64,000 bases of DNA from Pectinophora gossypiella. Taxonomy: Eukaryota > Arthropoda > Insecta > Lepidoptera > Gelechiidae. Position numbers and translations under genes: made by a program. How positions within the stretch are numbered: position 1 is the stretch's first letter; each line of letters begins with the position of its first letter. Below the pieces are notes generated by a model. It was not told where the DNA came from, made no database searches, and saw only the letters and a program-made list of their open reading frames with translations. The stretch lies in contig NC_065410.1 of assembly GCF_024362695.1 (NCBI RefSeq), forward strand, positions 1,050,001 through 1,114,000, given 5' to 3'. Below, one piece after another: positions 41,090 through 51,332 of this stretch.

Positions 41090-41335
41090 TTACGTAAAGC
41101 TTACTTTATGTAAAAAAGCTTATTATAAGATTAATGATAACCTAAATGATAAAAATGTCTGGTATTGAATGTGTCCCTCTAATTTTGATTTAAAAGATGT
41201 GTTGCTGTTGCAGTTTCTTGTCATTTCTTCTCCTCAGCCATAACACCTTGCGAAATGACGTAAATTCAAAAATGTTTTGACCTTCAACAAGTTTATCCAT
41301 GATAATTACGTTGAATAAATGGTTCTGATTCTGAA
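41090..41335 (+). repeat. Repeat R2, plus strand
   Basis: Runs from tacgtaaagcttactttatg to tacgttgaataaatggttct with a short tail. Lacks the cctctattaaataactt part seen in 26937-27218. Confidence 0.65.
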
Positions 41336-41344
41336 CACGCCTAA

Positions 41345-41812
41345 CAACGCACGACAACATCCCTATCGGGGTAGGTAGAAGCACATTCATCGCAATTGGT
41401 CTGTTAGACCAACGTAATGGGTGATGAATGACGAACCGTCTATGATGGGCGAGCCAAATGTGTTAGTGAAAACTACACTTCTCTTCTATCATTTTTATTG
41501 CGAGATGGAGTAACAACCTCATCTACCTTGGCGTCAGGATTATTATTGAGCCGCCAATGGCCTCTGACATGACTCAGTAATAACCGAGACCAACGACTTA
41601 ACGTGCCTTCCAAAGCACGGATTATCTTACTTAAGAACTTTAGGGTGATCAGCCTGTAATGTGCTAACCAAACTGGGGATCACAAAGTGATTTCATTTAA
41701 AATTGCACTTAAGATTCATTAATAACTCGTTGGTGCAAGTCTGGTTAGTCCGGTACCGGGATTCGAAACGGCGCTTCCCGTTTGAGAAGCAAGCCGGTGA
41801 ACCACATTTTTT
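41345..41812 (-). repeat. SINE-2, minus strand, split by SINE-1
   Basis: Pieces at 41345-41481 (acaacatccctatcggggta, tctgttagaccaacgtaatg) and 41699-41812 (attcattaataactcgttgg, ccgggattcgaaacggcgct) are one SINE-2. The insertion-site sequence is repeated imperfectly as aaaactacactt and aaaattgcactt. Confidence 0.7.
41482..41698 (-). repeat. SINE-1 nested in SINE-2
   Basis: Reverse complement of SINE-1 from the tail (ctcttctatcatttttattg, mutated) through the central block (gacttaacgtgccttccaaa) to cactttgtgatcc. The tRNA-like head is absent, so it was 5' truncated. Confidence 0.65.
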
Positions 41813-41875
41813 TGAAATGTTTACCTTATCGTACAATAATTAAAAATATCGTATTGAACGTTACCTCTCATTACG

Positions 41876-42385
41876 GCCTCCGTGGTCCGGGTTAGACTTT
41901 TCAGGCCTGAATCACCTGATTGTCCGAATAAGTAAGATGATTCCGTGCTTCGGAGGGCACGTTAAGCCGTTGGTCCCGGCACTCTCTCTCTCTCCTTGGC
42001 ATTTATTATTCCCATCTGATGGTGGGGTCTGCCTTCTTCGTACTTCTCTTCCACTTCGCTCTATCGGACGTGTCGTTCTCGGAGACATTGCTCATACACA
42101 GGTCCTTTTTGACCACATCCGCCCATCTTGTTTTTGGTCGTCCTCTTGGTCTAAGCCCTGGTATTGGCTGTAACGTTACCCACATAATCTGGAGGTCTTC
42201 TTTTTACGTGCCCAAACCAACGGAGCCTGCTCTCTGCTCCGTTGGTCCCGGCTATTAGCCGTAAAAACACCTCCACCAACCCGCATTGGAGCAGCGTGGT
42301 GGAGTATGCTCCATACCCCCTCCGGTTGATTGAGGGGAGGCCTGTGCCCAGTAGTGGGACGTATATAGGCTGTTTATGTATGTGC
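41876..42385 (+). repeat. SINE-3, split by LINE-E
   Basis: The first part, 41876-41980, has a shortened tRNA-like head (acggcctccgtggtccgggt), the body and the central block. The second part, 42239-42385, has ggctattagccgtaaaaaca, ggttgattgaggggaggcct and the tail gtgggacgtatataggctgt. The 14-mer ccgttggtcccggc is duplicated at 41967-41980 and 42239-42252. Confidence 0.82.
41981..42238 (-). mobile_element. LINE-E C-terminal fragment inserted in SINE-3
   Basis: A 258-bp 5'-truncated LINE on the minus strand. It reads SRLRWFGHVKRRPPDYVGNV, then after a one-base frameshift LRPRGRPKTRWADVVKKDL and KRSTKKADPTIRWE, with the stop at 42006-42008. This is the conserved WFGH...GRPKTRW end of many arthropod LINE ORF2 proteins. 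The 3' tail on the left is a CT-rich run (41982-41995). Its duplication is given in the SINE-3 entry. Confidence 0.82.
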
Positions 42386-42394
42386 AATATGGGA

Positions 42395-42510
42395 CTTTCC
42401 AGGGTACGTTTACCAAAAACAATATAGATGGCGTTGTTCAGTTTTAACGTGATAATTACCTATTTTTTAATTATCGGGTACCTACATAATTATACCAAAA
42501 TACAATGTGT
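42395..42510. repeat. Repeat shared with 54740-54845
   Basis: Both contain tttaacgtgataattaccta and acataattataccaaaatac or close variants, and both lie 10-90 bp downstream of a SINE-3 tail in the same orientation. Family unknown. Confidence 0.5.
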
Positions 42511-43091
42511 ACCAACCAGCAGATATCATCTTAAAGTAAGTAGTATTTAAGCGTAATAAAAAAGTTTAAACAACCACTTATTGCATAGGACGTCACTCAC
42601 TATTTTTATTCTTATTTAAACTATGATCTTTATTATAATTTTAAAAATAAGGAGAAAGAAATCACAAAATCCACCTAAATCGTAATGCGATTAAAATGTG
42701 AAAACAATTTGCTTTATAAATTTTGAAATATAAAAAAGAATTACGTACTTAGTCCTTGCATAAATTATTGTTTCCATGAAATCAGTTTAACGAAAAAAGA
42801 AAAACAAAATACTCTGCGTCCGATATTGACCTTTTCACCCTGAAACCACTTTAACAAAATATTTCTATGCCATAGTCAACTCTAACGCAATCACGCAAGG
42901 TATATTTATGAGACTCCTCGGGTCGTTACGGATATGTGTTATTTTTCTTGGAGATTTTTACGACAGGGCTCAGGGTTATGATTTTGAAATACAACCTCTA
43001 TATCACATATGTAACTGTTATGGATGGACTAAACCATCGAAGACGTTCATAGGTAAGGTAGGAAATAGTATTCTGTTCTTGGATATCACAT
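42511..43091. other. Unassigned AT-rich DNA
   Basis: No repeat recurring in the window and no coding frame with recognisable features. The 70-codon frame starting at 42908 has no known motif. Confidence 0.35.
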
Positions 43092-43330
43092 TGCCTTACA
43101 ATAGGCTAGTTTCCAACTAGTCAAATCAGTTACTTACTTTTTACTAAACGTCAAAACACGAAATTACTATGGAATTTGTATGAAATAGCACACTTTCATA
43201 GAAAAACCTGATAAAATGTCGTATTTATTATTACGTTTTTCTTGATTAAAAACCATAAATAAGTTAAGTAGAAAAAAAAATGTTTTTCATTAGTTTTAGA
43301 TCTGTCTTTATTTAGTAATCAGAATTTCAT
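43092..43330 (-). repeat. Repeat R1, copy 3, minus strand
   Basis: Reverse complement of R1: aaactagcc end at 43092-43113, actaaacgtcaaaacacgaa, a gataaaatgtcgtatttatt block and ctgtctttatttagtaatca at the right. Confidence 0.6.
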
Positions 43331-43454
43331 AAATTATTTTGAACCTAGTTCTCGACCCAATTACGACGGGAAAGAATATGGGCTTTGGTAGAAAGAAATA
43401 GCGGGTTTTGTTATAGTAGTAGTGACCTCTCTCTCTCTCACACTGGACGTAGCA

Positions 43455-43572
43455 ATTAGAGGATTCGATCTCGGGGATCCTGAATCCGGAAATTCCAGGA
43501 TCCCGGTCATATTTTAGTCCCGAAATTTTCGGGATTGAATTTAACGAATCCCGGAATTTTCGGGATTATTTA
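43455..43572. repeat. Cluster of GGGAT-type palindromes
   Basis: Short perfect or near-perfect palindromes occur in a row: gggatcctgaatccgg with ggatccc-type partners, tcccgaaattttcggga and tcccggaattttcggga. A CT microsatellite (43428-43439) precedes them. Function unknown. Confidence 0.5.
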
Positions 43573-44354
43573 TTTTTAGATCAGTCAATAAAACGTGCGT
43601 GTAACGAATGTGTAAACGTGTATAAAATTTTCGCTTCTCGTCGTGTAAGTATTGATAGATTTTTTCTTAACAAAAATGCATTAATTTGTCTGAGTAAATA
43701 TAGATGAAAACCAGTGTTATTTTCTGTAGCATGCGCCTTAAGCATAGACTTAAATGTTTTTAGCATTAAAGTCTTTTTTATAGTATAATTAAACAAGTTT
43801 TAAGTAGATGATGTTTTTATAATTTATTGGAAAATATAAAAAAAACTAGGCCATTATCAAACTATTTCATAAATTATTTAAAGAAGTGTCAAGTCGTAGG
43901 TGTCAAGTCATGTTCTACAAGTACATTGCGTAGCTTCCGGTTTTGTGTTACGCCCTTGGCCAGACATTGATTTTTCCAATCGGAATGTAAATATATATAA
44001 ACTGTTATGGAAAGCGGCTCTGACATAGTTACTTTAACGTAGTAAGACCGAATGTCCTTTTAAAATCCAAACCCCTTTTTAACTATTGTGTCTGTAGATC
44101 TCTGCCTGAGGAGGTTGAAGCAAGTCAAGGCGCATTTCCTTACTTCTATTTCCTCTTCATCTTCATAATCTTTCTACGCCTTTTCTTCCATAGTATATGT
44201 AGTTATCATAAAAACTATATGTGTATTATTATTATGTTGTTTACGTACTCGTAAGTGTATCTATCTTTGTATTTATTTTTATACGTACAAGTATTCCCAT
44301 GCTGCACTATCCAGCTACATTATTCCTCTATAATATTATATATCTCCTATACTT
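43573..44354. other. Unassigned noncoding DNA
   Basis: No gene or window-wide repeat was recognised. Confidence 0.35.
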
Positions 44355-44466
44355 AAAGGTTACCTGGAAGAGATTGCTACTTAGCAATAAGGCCGCATAT
44401 TGTATTCATTCTATTTCTCTTTTGTTTTGTATTTTCCTGTTTGTGCAATAAAGTATTTGTTATGTA
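44355..44466 (+). mobile_element. LINE-H-like 3' tail
   Basis: Contains ggttacctggaagagattgc, tagcaataaggccgcatatt and gtgcaataaagtatttgtta. It matches the minus-strand copy at 46237-46345 closely. Confidence 0.65.
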
Positions 44467-44640
44467 AAGCATTATCGTCTTTAATCCGTTAAAGTGATAT
44501 ATTTCACATGGTTACGGACAGTAACTTGGGCCTTTTGGTCACTAGGACACTATGGTGGCCGCCACAGTCGCGTCACCACCAAAATGTGTGTAGTTGCAGT
44601 TGAGGTAGCGTTTATACAACTGCATACATTATACATTCCC

Positions 44641-44659
44641 ACCACCACCACCACCACCA
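44641..44659 (+). repeat. (CCA)n microsatellite
   Basis: Six consecutive CCA triplets in a row; no coding context. Confidence 0.8.
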
Positions 44660-44699
44660 CTCACAAATGTGAGGACGTGATAATCATTCTAAGATGCAA

Positions 44700-44808
44700 A
44701 CATGAATTCGAAAACATATTATTGGTTTAGACCTGTGCTGGATTCGAAACTGCGACCTCAAAGTGAGAGGCAAGCGTTCCACGCACTGGGCTACCACGGC
44801 GGCGTGTA
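44700..44808 (-). repeat. SINE-4 tRNA-like head, minus strand
   Basis: On the minus strand: gccgtggtagcccagtgcgt (A-box type), cttgcctctcactttgaggt, then gcagtttcgaatccagcaca (B box) and the start of the SINE-4 body (tttcgaattcatgtttgc). It supplies the head missing from other SINE-4 copies and shows the family to be tRNA-derived. Confidence 0.7.
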
Positions 44809-45198
44809 CTTATGTTATGTTATGAAAAATATTCGATATAAAAAATCCATATTTTCAAATGATTTACAAAAAAATATCGCTGCCGCGTTCCGATATTTTC
44901 CGATATTTATATCGACATATTTAGTGTACTATGTATGTATAGTAAGTACTCGTATTTCATAAGACGCAAGGCCTCCTACTATTTCAATATTCACCTCTCG
45001 GGGCAGGTGTTTGCACTCGAAGTGCCGATAGCGAGACTGTAATATTCAATAGGTGCTGAGTACTGAGTGACTGAGCTGACGGGGGCAATCTGGCCGGATT
45101 TCGGTCGCATTGCCTCAACATATTCGAACGGAGATCGCAATATGAAATATTGCTTAAATGATGCACTTACATCGATAAAAATACATGGCACCGCAACA

Positions 45199-45270
45199 AA
45201 ATGATTCAGACCATGATTCCGAGTTGATATCAAGTGGAATTACCTGTCGGAAAATTCATTTCAATTATTT
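45199..45270. repeat. MITE-3 fragment
   Basis: Contains gattcagaccatgattccga and ttgatatcaagtggaattac, matching the arms of MITE-3. Confidence 0.65.
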
Positions 45271-45334
45271 TCAGTTCTATAGGTACTATTGCGATGGAAA
45301 ATTTCTCTTGATAGTAACCCAGATCATGAATGGA

Positions 45335-45472
45335 ATTTTTTGTTGCACCATCCCGCATCCAAGTTGTTTGTAAATGTTTGTTTCCTTTTGGTGGTTGCCT
45401 GGAAGAATTTGCTCTAGCGCAATAAGGCCGCCCAAATTGTACTGTATTCATGTGTTATGTCTGATTATTGAA
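45335..45472 (+). mobile_element. LINE-H 3' tail
   Basis: From ttttttgttgcaccatcccg through caataaggccgcccaaattg to atgtgttatgtctgatt. Nearly the same as 28584-28785 but lacks its final bases. Confidence 0.7.
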
Positions 45473-45485
45473 ATTTAGAATGACC

Positions 45486-45731
45486 TCGTAATCACTTTGT
45501 GATCCCTATTTTGGTTAGGACATTACAGGCTGATCACCTGATTGTCCGAAAATAAGATGATCTGTGCTTCGGAAGGCACGTTAAGCCGTTAGTCCCGGTT
45601 ACTACTTACTGATATAAGTTAGTAGTCGTTACATGAGCCATGTCAGGGGCCTTTGGTGGCTCAATAGTTACCCTGACTCCAGGGTTGATGGGGTTGATAG
45701 TCCACCTCGCAACCCACACGATAGAAGAAGA
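45486..45731 (+). repeat. SINE-1, 5'-truncated
   Basis: Starts in the body (taatcactttgtgatcccta), keeps the central block at about 45563-45598 and ends acccacacgatagaagaaga. No tRNA-like head. Confidence 0.75.
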
Positions 45732-46084
45732 TGACGGTGTTATTTTCATATTACAAAATCCTCAATAATGAAATCCCCGTGAGTAAGCGTTTAATCTCAA
45801 GAAGATTAAGTTATTAATAGGTACCTTAAAGAGGGGCGATAATAACGCAAAATTCTAAGGATTATAGCTGGCGGAATAGACTAAAAAGGGAAAAAAATGC
45901 TGCTTCAGTGTTTTGGCAAGATTTCGTAGCTGATTAGTGTGTTTAATTGCTTTAAAAAATTAATTTACTTATAACTAATAATTTAATTATAACTCAATAT
46001 AATAATTAATACTCAATATTTAACAGAATATAGAAAGCATCTGCAGATCAAATCTGACAACTACCCCTATGGGAATAACAGTGA

Positions 46085-46345
46085 TTTTTTTTTGACGTGA
46101 TTTATTGTAGATGGCGCAAAGTATAAAGTACTTGGCCGGAAACAGTGAGATAATTATAAAGCTAGATAGAGCGAAATCGATCGACTTGGGGCAACACAAG
46201 TAATCAAAGACAACTTGCAGCCACTGTTGATAACATAACAAGTACTTTATTGCACAAACAGGAAAAAACAAAATACAAAACAAAAGAGAAATAGAATTAG
46301 TACAATAGGCGGCCTTATTGCTAAGTAGCAATCTCTTCCAGGCAA
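46085..46345 (-). mobile_element. Composite of LINE-A, R3 and LINE-H pieces
   Basis: LINE-A end on the minus strand at 46085-46145 (tttttgacgtgatttattgt); R3 piece at 46187-46232 (aagtaatcaaagacaacttg); and a LINE-H-like tail on the minus strand at 46237-46345 (aacaagtactttattgcaca, ggcggccttattgctaagta). The boundaries suggest successive insertions. Confidence 0.6.
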
Positions 46346-46695
46346 CCTAACAGGCAGGGAACATAGTACATGACAGCCTAACTTCTCTGTAAATAATTTA
46401 TGAAATAAAAATCTCTAAATTACCTTTAAACACGCAACCCGAGATGTGTATTTTCTCTACTCCCAGTCTAGAAACAAACATACACAAAATATTACAATTG
46501 AACACAAAATATTAAATAATTAATAATATTGGCGTATCCATAAACACAAAACGTCATAAAACGTAGCTGCCTATTTCACCCCATACCTTACAAAGCCTTA
46601 CGGTACAAGCATCTACCCAGAACTATATGAAACCGTATTTTAGAAGGCACTTAATTCCGTACAATGTTACCTAGAGAAATCGTTGTCGTGAATAT

Positions 46696-46737
46696 TAACG
46701 AGTCACGGTTAACGAGTAACAGTTAACGAGTAAGGAA
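46696..46737 (+). repeat. 14-bp tandem repeat, three units
   Basis: Three tandem units of taacgagtaacagt type (46696-46709, 46710-46723 and 46724-46737), with two to five differences between units. Further gttaacgac-type motifs follow without strict periodicity. Confidence 0.65.
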
Positions 46738-46934
46738 TAACGACATGCGTGAACGGGTGTCGTAAATTAACGACTGGAATTACGACATGTGCCTGAAATT
46801 GTTTTGTTGGCCTATGTTCTTATAAGCTAGAGGTACACTTACTATAACCTATTTGTTTACGGTGTACATATCGTCGCCCTACAGTAAAAACCACGTAAGC
46901 GCGCCTTTTTGAAAAATCACATTCTAATGTGAAT

Positions 46935-47168
46935 TTGAATTTATTTCCGAATTCATGTTTGAATCATAAATGATTCAGCGGTAAGGAAAACATCGTGAGT
47001 AAACGCATTTCGGAGGTATGTGACCTAATCTATCTTGGGCTGGTTTTGACTTTACGGGTGGGAAGGTCATACAGGCAGTCGCTTTTGTAAAAACTGGACC
47101 TTTCAAATCTTCGGGTTAGGTAAGCGAACCCCGTGAAAAACGGGATAACACTAGGTCGATGATGATGA
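46935..47168 (+). repeat. SINE-4, head-less
   Basis: Contains attcatgtttgaatcataaa, ggaggtatgtgacctaatct, a ggtcatacaggcagtcgc block and tcaaatcttcgggttaggta, ending gatgatgatgac. It has a deletion after the first block. Confidence 0.65.
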
Positions 47169-47349
47169 CATTCTAATGTGAAATTCTTCAACAAAACCAT
47201 GATTTATTTCAATTAGCCTCATTCCGGGTTTTACCTGTACTGACACTAATTATCTACCGCGTTGTTTTGTTAACAAAATTAACACTCGAACACCTGTGTT
47301 TTTTCATAAAAGCACTTACGCGGTATTCACTAAGACGATGATAAACATA

Positions 47350-47390
47350 AACGACTATATATCCAGTTGGGATAGTCAGGGGTACAGTGC
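47350..47390 (-). repeat. SINE-2 3' end fragment
   Basis: The phrase atccagttgggatagtcagg is the complement of the SINE-2 terminus. Very short. Confidence 0.4.
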
Positions 47391-47407
47391 ATGATTGACT
47401 ATACCTA

Positions 47408-47915
47408 TTTACCAACTCACGCCTATTTCCCACCGGGGTAAGCAGAGACTATAGAATTCCATTTGCTTTGATCCTGACACACTTCTCTTGCTTCCTCCAC
47501 ATTCATCAATCGCTTCATACACGCACGCCGGTTCAGAGTAGATCGTATTGAACCTTTTCTAAGGACATCTGTAATTTGGTCATCGTAAGTCCTTCTCGGT
47601 CTTCCTCTGCCAGCCCTACCATCAACTTTCGCTTGATATACCGCTTTTGCAATCCTATTATCCTTCATCCGCTCTACGTGTCCAAACCAACCTAACATTC
47701 CCTTCTCAATCCTAGTCACTATATCGTCTTTTACACCACATCTCTGTCTTATCACACTGTTTCTCACTCTATCACTCAACTTCACAGCGCAGATGCTACG
47801 CAAAGACCTCATTTCTACGGCACTGATCCTACTTTCATGCTTCTTCTGCCATACCCAACATTCACTACCGTACTTCAGCGTAGGGACAAGCACTGCATTG
47901 TGAACAGCCATCCCC
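47408..47915 (-). pseudogene. LINE-D reverse transcriptase C-terminal fragment
   Basis: An open frame of 162 codons (47911 to 47423) carries the end of a LINE ORF2: YGSECWVWQKKHESRI, GMLGWFGHVERM, GRAGRGRPRRTYDDQI, RSTLNRRACMKRLMN and a final SIVSAYPGGK. It lacks the RT catalytic region and starts abruptly, so it is a 5'-truncated insertion. The open frame makes it one of the better-preserved LINE pieces here. A shorter relative lies at 53855-54037. The clade is not certain. Confidence 0.8.
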
Positions 47916-48061
47916 GCATCTTATTATTACATAAAATAACGTATACGTACTAAATACGTTCCTCTGCCGGGCAAAGGCCTAACCTCAATCAACCGGAGCG
48001 CACGCCATCCGACATTTTATTTTAATTATTTCAAAAATCATACGAATGAATCGCTTAATTA

Positions 48062-48121
48062 CGTAACATAACATAAATAGCCTATATACACGTCCCACTG
48101 CTGGGCACAGACCTCCCCTAA
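48062..48121 (-). repeat. SINE-3 tail fragment
   Basis: The complement of the SINE-3 tail is present: aatagcctatatacacgtcc and cactgctgggcacagacctc. Another short piece lies at 47977-48002. Confidence 0.55.
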
Positions 48122-48769
48122 GCACAATACGTACCTACCTACAAAATATTATTTTTAGATACCTCCCTCCGACAAGACCAATGTACATTCGGGATTGTCT
48201 ACACAAAACAAAGAAGGGACAGAAATTTCCAATGTTTATATTACATTAACTTACCTATTCTAGCCACGCACTATAAAGAGACGCTGTAGCGGGAATCGAC
48301 GTCCGGGAACTCGCTGTCAAAGCCATGTCGTATATATTCTTATATACGATCCACGCGCGGCGGGGCGCCAGTAGCTACGAAAGCGTTCCGAGGTTTACAG
48401 TTCAATAATCATGATTACATTACTTTTGAAATAATAATGTTATTTATTTCACTCAAATGTTATTTATGTCACTCGCGTTAAGGTTTATTTACGTGTATTT
48501 TCACAAGTCCAATTTTCTGGGCAAATCGATCTGCCTCCAGAAAACCGGCAAATGTACTCAACGACACTACCAGGATCACCGCAATCGCAGCCGCAATCCA
48601 ATCCTGGCTTGCGATTGAAGGAAACGTATACCCATACGTGGGTCAAAATTTGAACTAAACCAAAAAGGAAGAATAGCGCAAAATTTGAAATTTGAATAAA
48701 GTATTATGGAATATAATTATTTTATCTTTATTCACAATACAGTTCAAATATTTTCAATAACACTGGCAG
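48122..48769. other. Unassigned noncoding DNA
   Basis: Includes GC-rich patches at 48345-48395. No gene or repeat family could be assigned. Confidence 0.35.
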
Positions 48770-49410
48770 TGAGGCGCCATCAAGGCGCCATTGTATTAAA
48801 TAGGATTTTATTCACATTAAAAACGCAGGCAAAGATTTTGAAACCCTGCAGCCTTGTCTGTAATTCCTAGTAGCTAAAATGCCTTGTCTTCGGTATTCAA
48901 TATCAGGACGCCTTATTATTATTTAACTACTACTTATAAATAATTAAATTATATCTACAAAGTTAATAAAATGTCCTTACCTACCTAATCTAACATTCAA
49001 AAGTCCATTTTAAAGGATAGGTGGCAGAAAGGTGCTTTAGGGGCGCCATAATTATTTTTGTAGTAGTAGTACTTTTATTCACCTAATAAAGGTAGGCAAA
49101 GATTTTGAGACCATACAGTCTTGTCTTTAGTTCCCAGTATCTTCAATGTAATGTCCATTTTACGCCTGACAGGTGTATTTAGTATTAATTTTTATTATTA
49201 TTATATTTGTTATTTGCCTAGATTTGTAAAAAAAAAATTAAGTCTAACATTTACAAGTTCATTCACAAAAAAAGCAATACAGTGGGACGCCATATTTGTA
49301 GAAGTATTTAGTAATTTTTATTCGCCTGAAACAAGGCAGACAAGGATATGTAATCCATCCAGCCTTATCTTTAGCTTACAGAGGTATTTCTTTTGTCAAA
49401 ACCATTTAAA
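48770..49410 (+). repeat. Three diverged tandem units, about 250-275 bp
   Basis: Each unit begins near ggcgccat or ggacgccat (48775, 49045, 49287). Each continues with a ttttattcacct-type phrase and a ggcaaagattttgaaacc-type phrase, then a gccttgtctttagttccc-type phrase. Divergence between units is high, so the duplication is old. Confidence 0.6.
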
Positions 49411-50053
49411 AATATAATATAGGTACATTACATATTTAATAAAATAATACAAGCGTTTGGCCGAATTTTAAGGACCAAAAACTTGTAGAACCCTCAAACT
49501 TAATACCGATACTTAATTAATTAAAATGATAATTAATTAAATTTACGTGACTCTTAAAATCTTTGGAAAACTTGAAAATGAAGTTTTAAAGTTAAACAAT
49601 TTATCATTTTTCCTCAATTTATTTTTTATGTCCAATCTTTAATACCTACGTTAGGTATAAAAAACACCAGGTCTTTCATAGCGTAGATATTAACACGTTG
49701 ACCAAGTATTTGGGAGATGCCTGGTGAATTAATCCCGCGTCAGTTTATAAAACGACCATTTAAAAAAAAATGTTTCGGGCCTGGAAAATTTTCACCTACT
49801 AACAGTGGAGCAGCATCGCATCGTAAAGAAATTGGCTCCGCAGGCTTTGCTTAGGAAAGGCGTGTGTCTGGCCTGGGACGTACGCGTAGGTACCTACTTA
49901 AGCAGTTTCTATTATAATCATTTGTTACAAATTGAAAATGTTTCCTTTTAAAAAACGCTCCTTCCGTAAAAATATATTATGACCACAAAACGCACCATGT
50001 CGTGCGTCAACTTCAAAGAAATAAAACGCAACAGACGTGAGTTTTTTTTATGT
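49411..50053. other. Unassigned AT-rich DNA
   Basis: No gene or window-wide repeat was recognised. Confidence 0.35.
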
Positions 50054-50990
50054 TTTTTTTCTTGAATGGGTATTTTTAAGATGACATGTGCAAATTATCA
50101 AAAAATGGCTTTTTGGCGGGAAACGGGAACGGGACAGTTGGTTTCTTCATTGAATAATCTAAATAATTAATACTAAGTGGTGTGTTGTGGTTAATGATCG
50201 CATTAAGTTAGTCGGAAGACATTCGCGAGTGTTATTATATCGGAGTATTCAATAAACAAAGTGTATCTGCCTATTTTCGCGTCGTGCCAAGAAGCCGCTT
50301 CATAACTCGAAAGTTTATGCGGACTTTTGAGTTAATTCGTTTAGGGTTGGAATAGGAGTCTACTCCGAGGGTGGGGGCTTAGGTTTCATCATCATCACCT
50401 TTCATCATTTCATCAATCATCAAGAAAAAAATACGTAAGACATGGCTGTATGGGCATAGTTCCCTTTGCCTTACCCTTCGGGGAAAATCAAAACAAAAAA
50501 AAATGGGTGTTTTATGATGACAAGTGCAAATTTATTAAAAAAATTGAGTATGGAACAGAAAATCGAATCGAAAGCGGGCTTTTCGGCGGGAAACGGGAAC
50601 GGGACAGTTGCTTTCTTCATTGAGTAATCTAAATAATTAATACGAAGTGGTGTTTTGTGGTTAATGATCGCATTAAGTTAGTCAGAAGACATTCGCGAGT
50701 GTTATTATATTGGAGTATTCAATGAACAAAGTGTATCTGCCTATTTTCGCTTCGTGCCGGGAAGCCGCTTCATAACTCAAAAGTTTATGCGGACTTTTGA
50801 GTTAATTCGTTTGGGGATCGGAGTAGGAGTCTACTCCGAGGGTGGGGGCTTAGGTTTCATCATCATCACCTTTCATCATTTCATTAATCATCAAGAAAAA
50901 AAATACGTCAGACATGGCTGTATGGGCATAGTTCCCTTTGCCTTACCCTTCGGGGAAAACCAAAACAAAAAAAAAAAAAATCGAAAGCTG
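50054..50990 (+). repeat. Tandem duplication, 470-bp period
   Basis: Two copies, about 50054-50510 and 50505-50990. Both contain ggcgggaaacgggaacggga (50115 and 50585), atgatcgcattaagttagtc, a gtctactccgagggtggggg block and gttccctttgccttaccctt, and both end in an A-run. They differ by scattered substitutions and by an internal stretch (gaaaatcgaatcgaaagcg) in the second copy. The end of the unit resembles a LINE 3' tail. Confidence 0.75.
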
Positions 50991-51039
50991 TCATGAAGTT
51001 TCAAATCTCCGACGACAGATGACTATGCGCGATCCGAGT

Positions 51040-51332
51040 GAAGTCAAGTCAGTTCTGAACGGGCCGCGGTGATGAGTACAATTGTCGGGCAGTCACCAAT
51101 AAAACGTTACGCGGGTATTTATGATCGAAACGTCGAGTGCGCTAATGGCTCTAATGGCTCGTGTAACTTAATGAGATAGTTCGTTATTTGAAAAGTGTTA
51201 CGGTTATGAATTCCATATTGTGTACATTGTGATGTGCTTGTGACTACCTATGCGGACATTCTAGTGAATTTGATACTATTGACAGTAACAGTGTCTAACG
51301 TTCACATTGGAGAATCATGTCACCGCTAATGT
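51040..51332 (+). other. Possible host first exon (weak)
   Basis: Non-repeat sequence with higher GC than its surroundings. It contains an arthropod initiator-like TCAGT at about 51048 and ends in a strong donor-like site, atgtcaccgctaatgtaagt (51317-51336). The ATG at 51317 would open only five codons before the donor. No downstream coding exon was found in the window. An alternative is chance. Confidence 0.22.

Noticed and set aside
47423..47911. Host gene encoding a 162-residue protein
   Set aside because: The WFGHVERM and GRGRPRR motifs and the SAYPGGK end identify the C-terminus of a LINE reverse transcriptase; a second decayed copy lies at 53855-54037.
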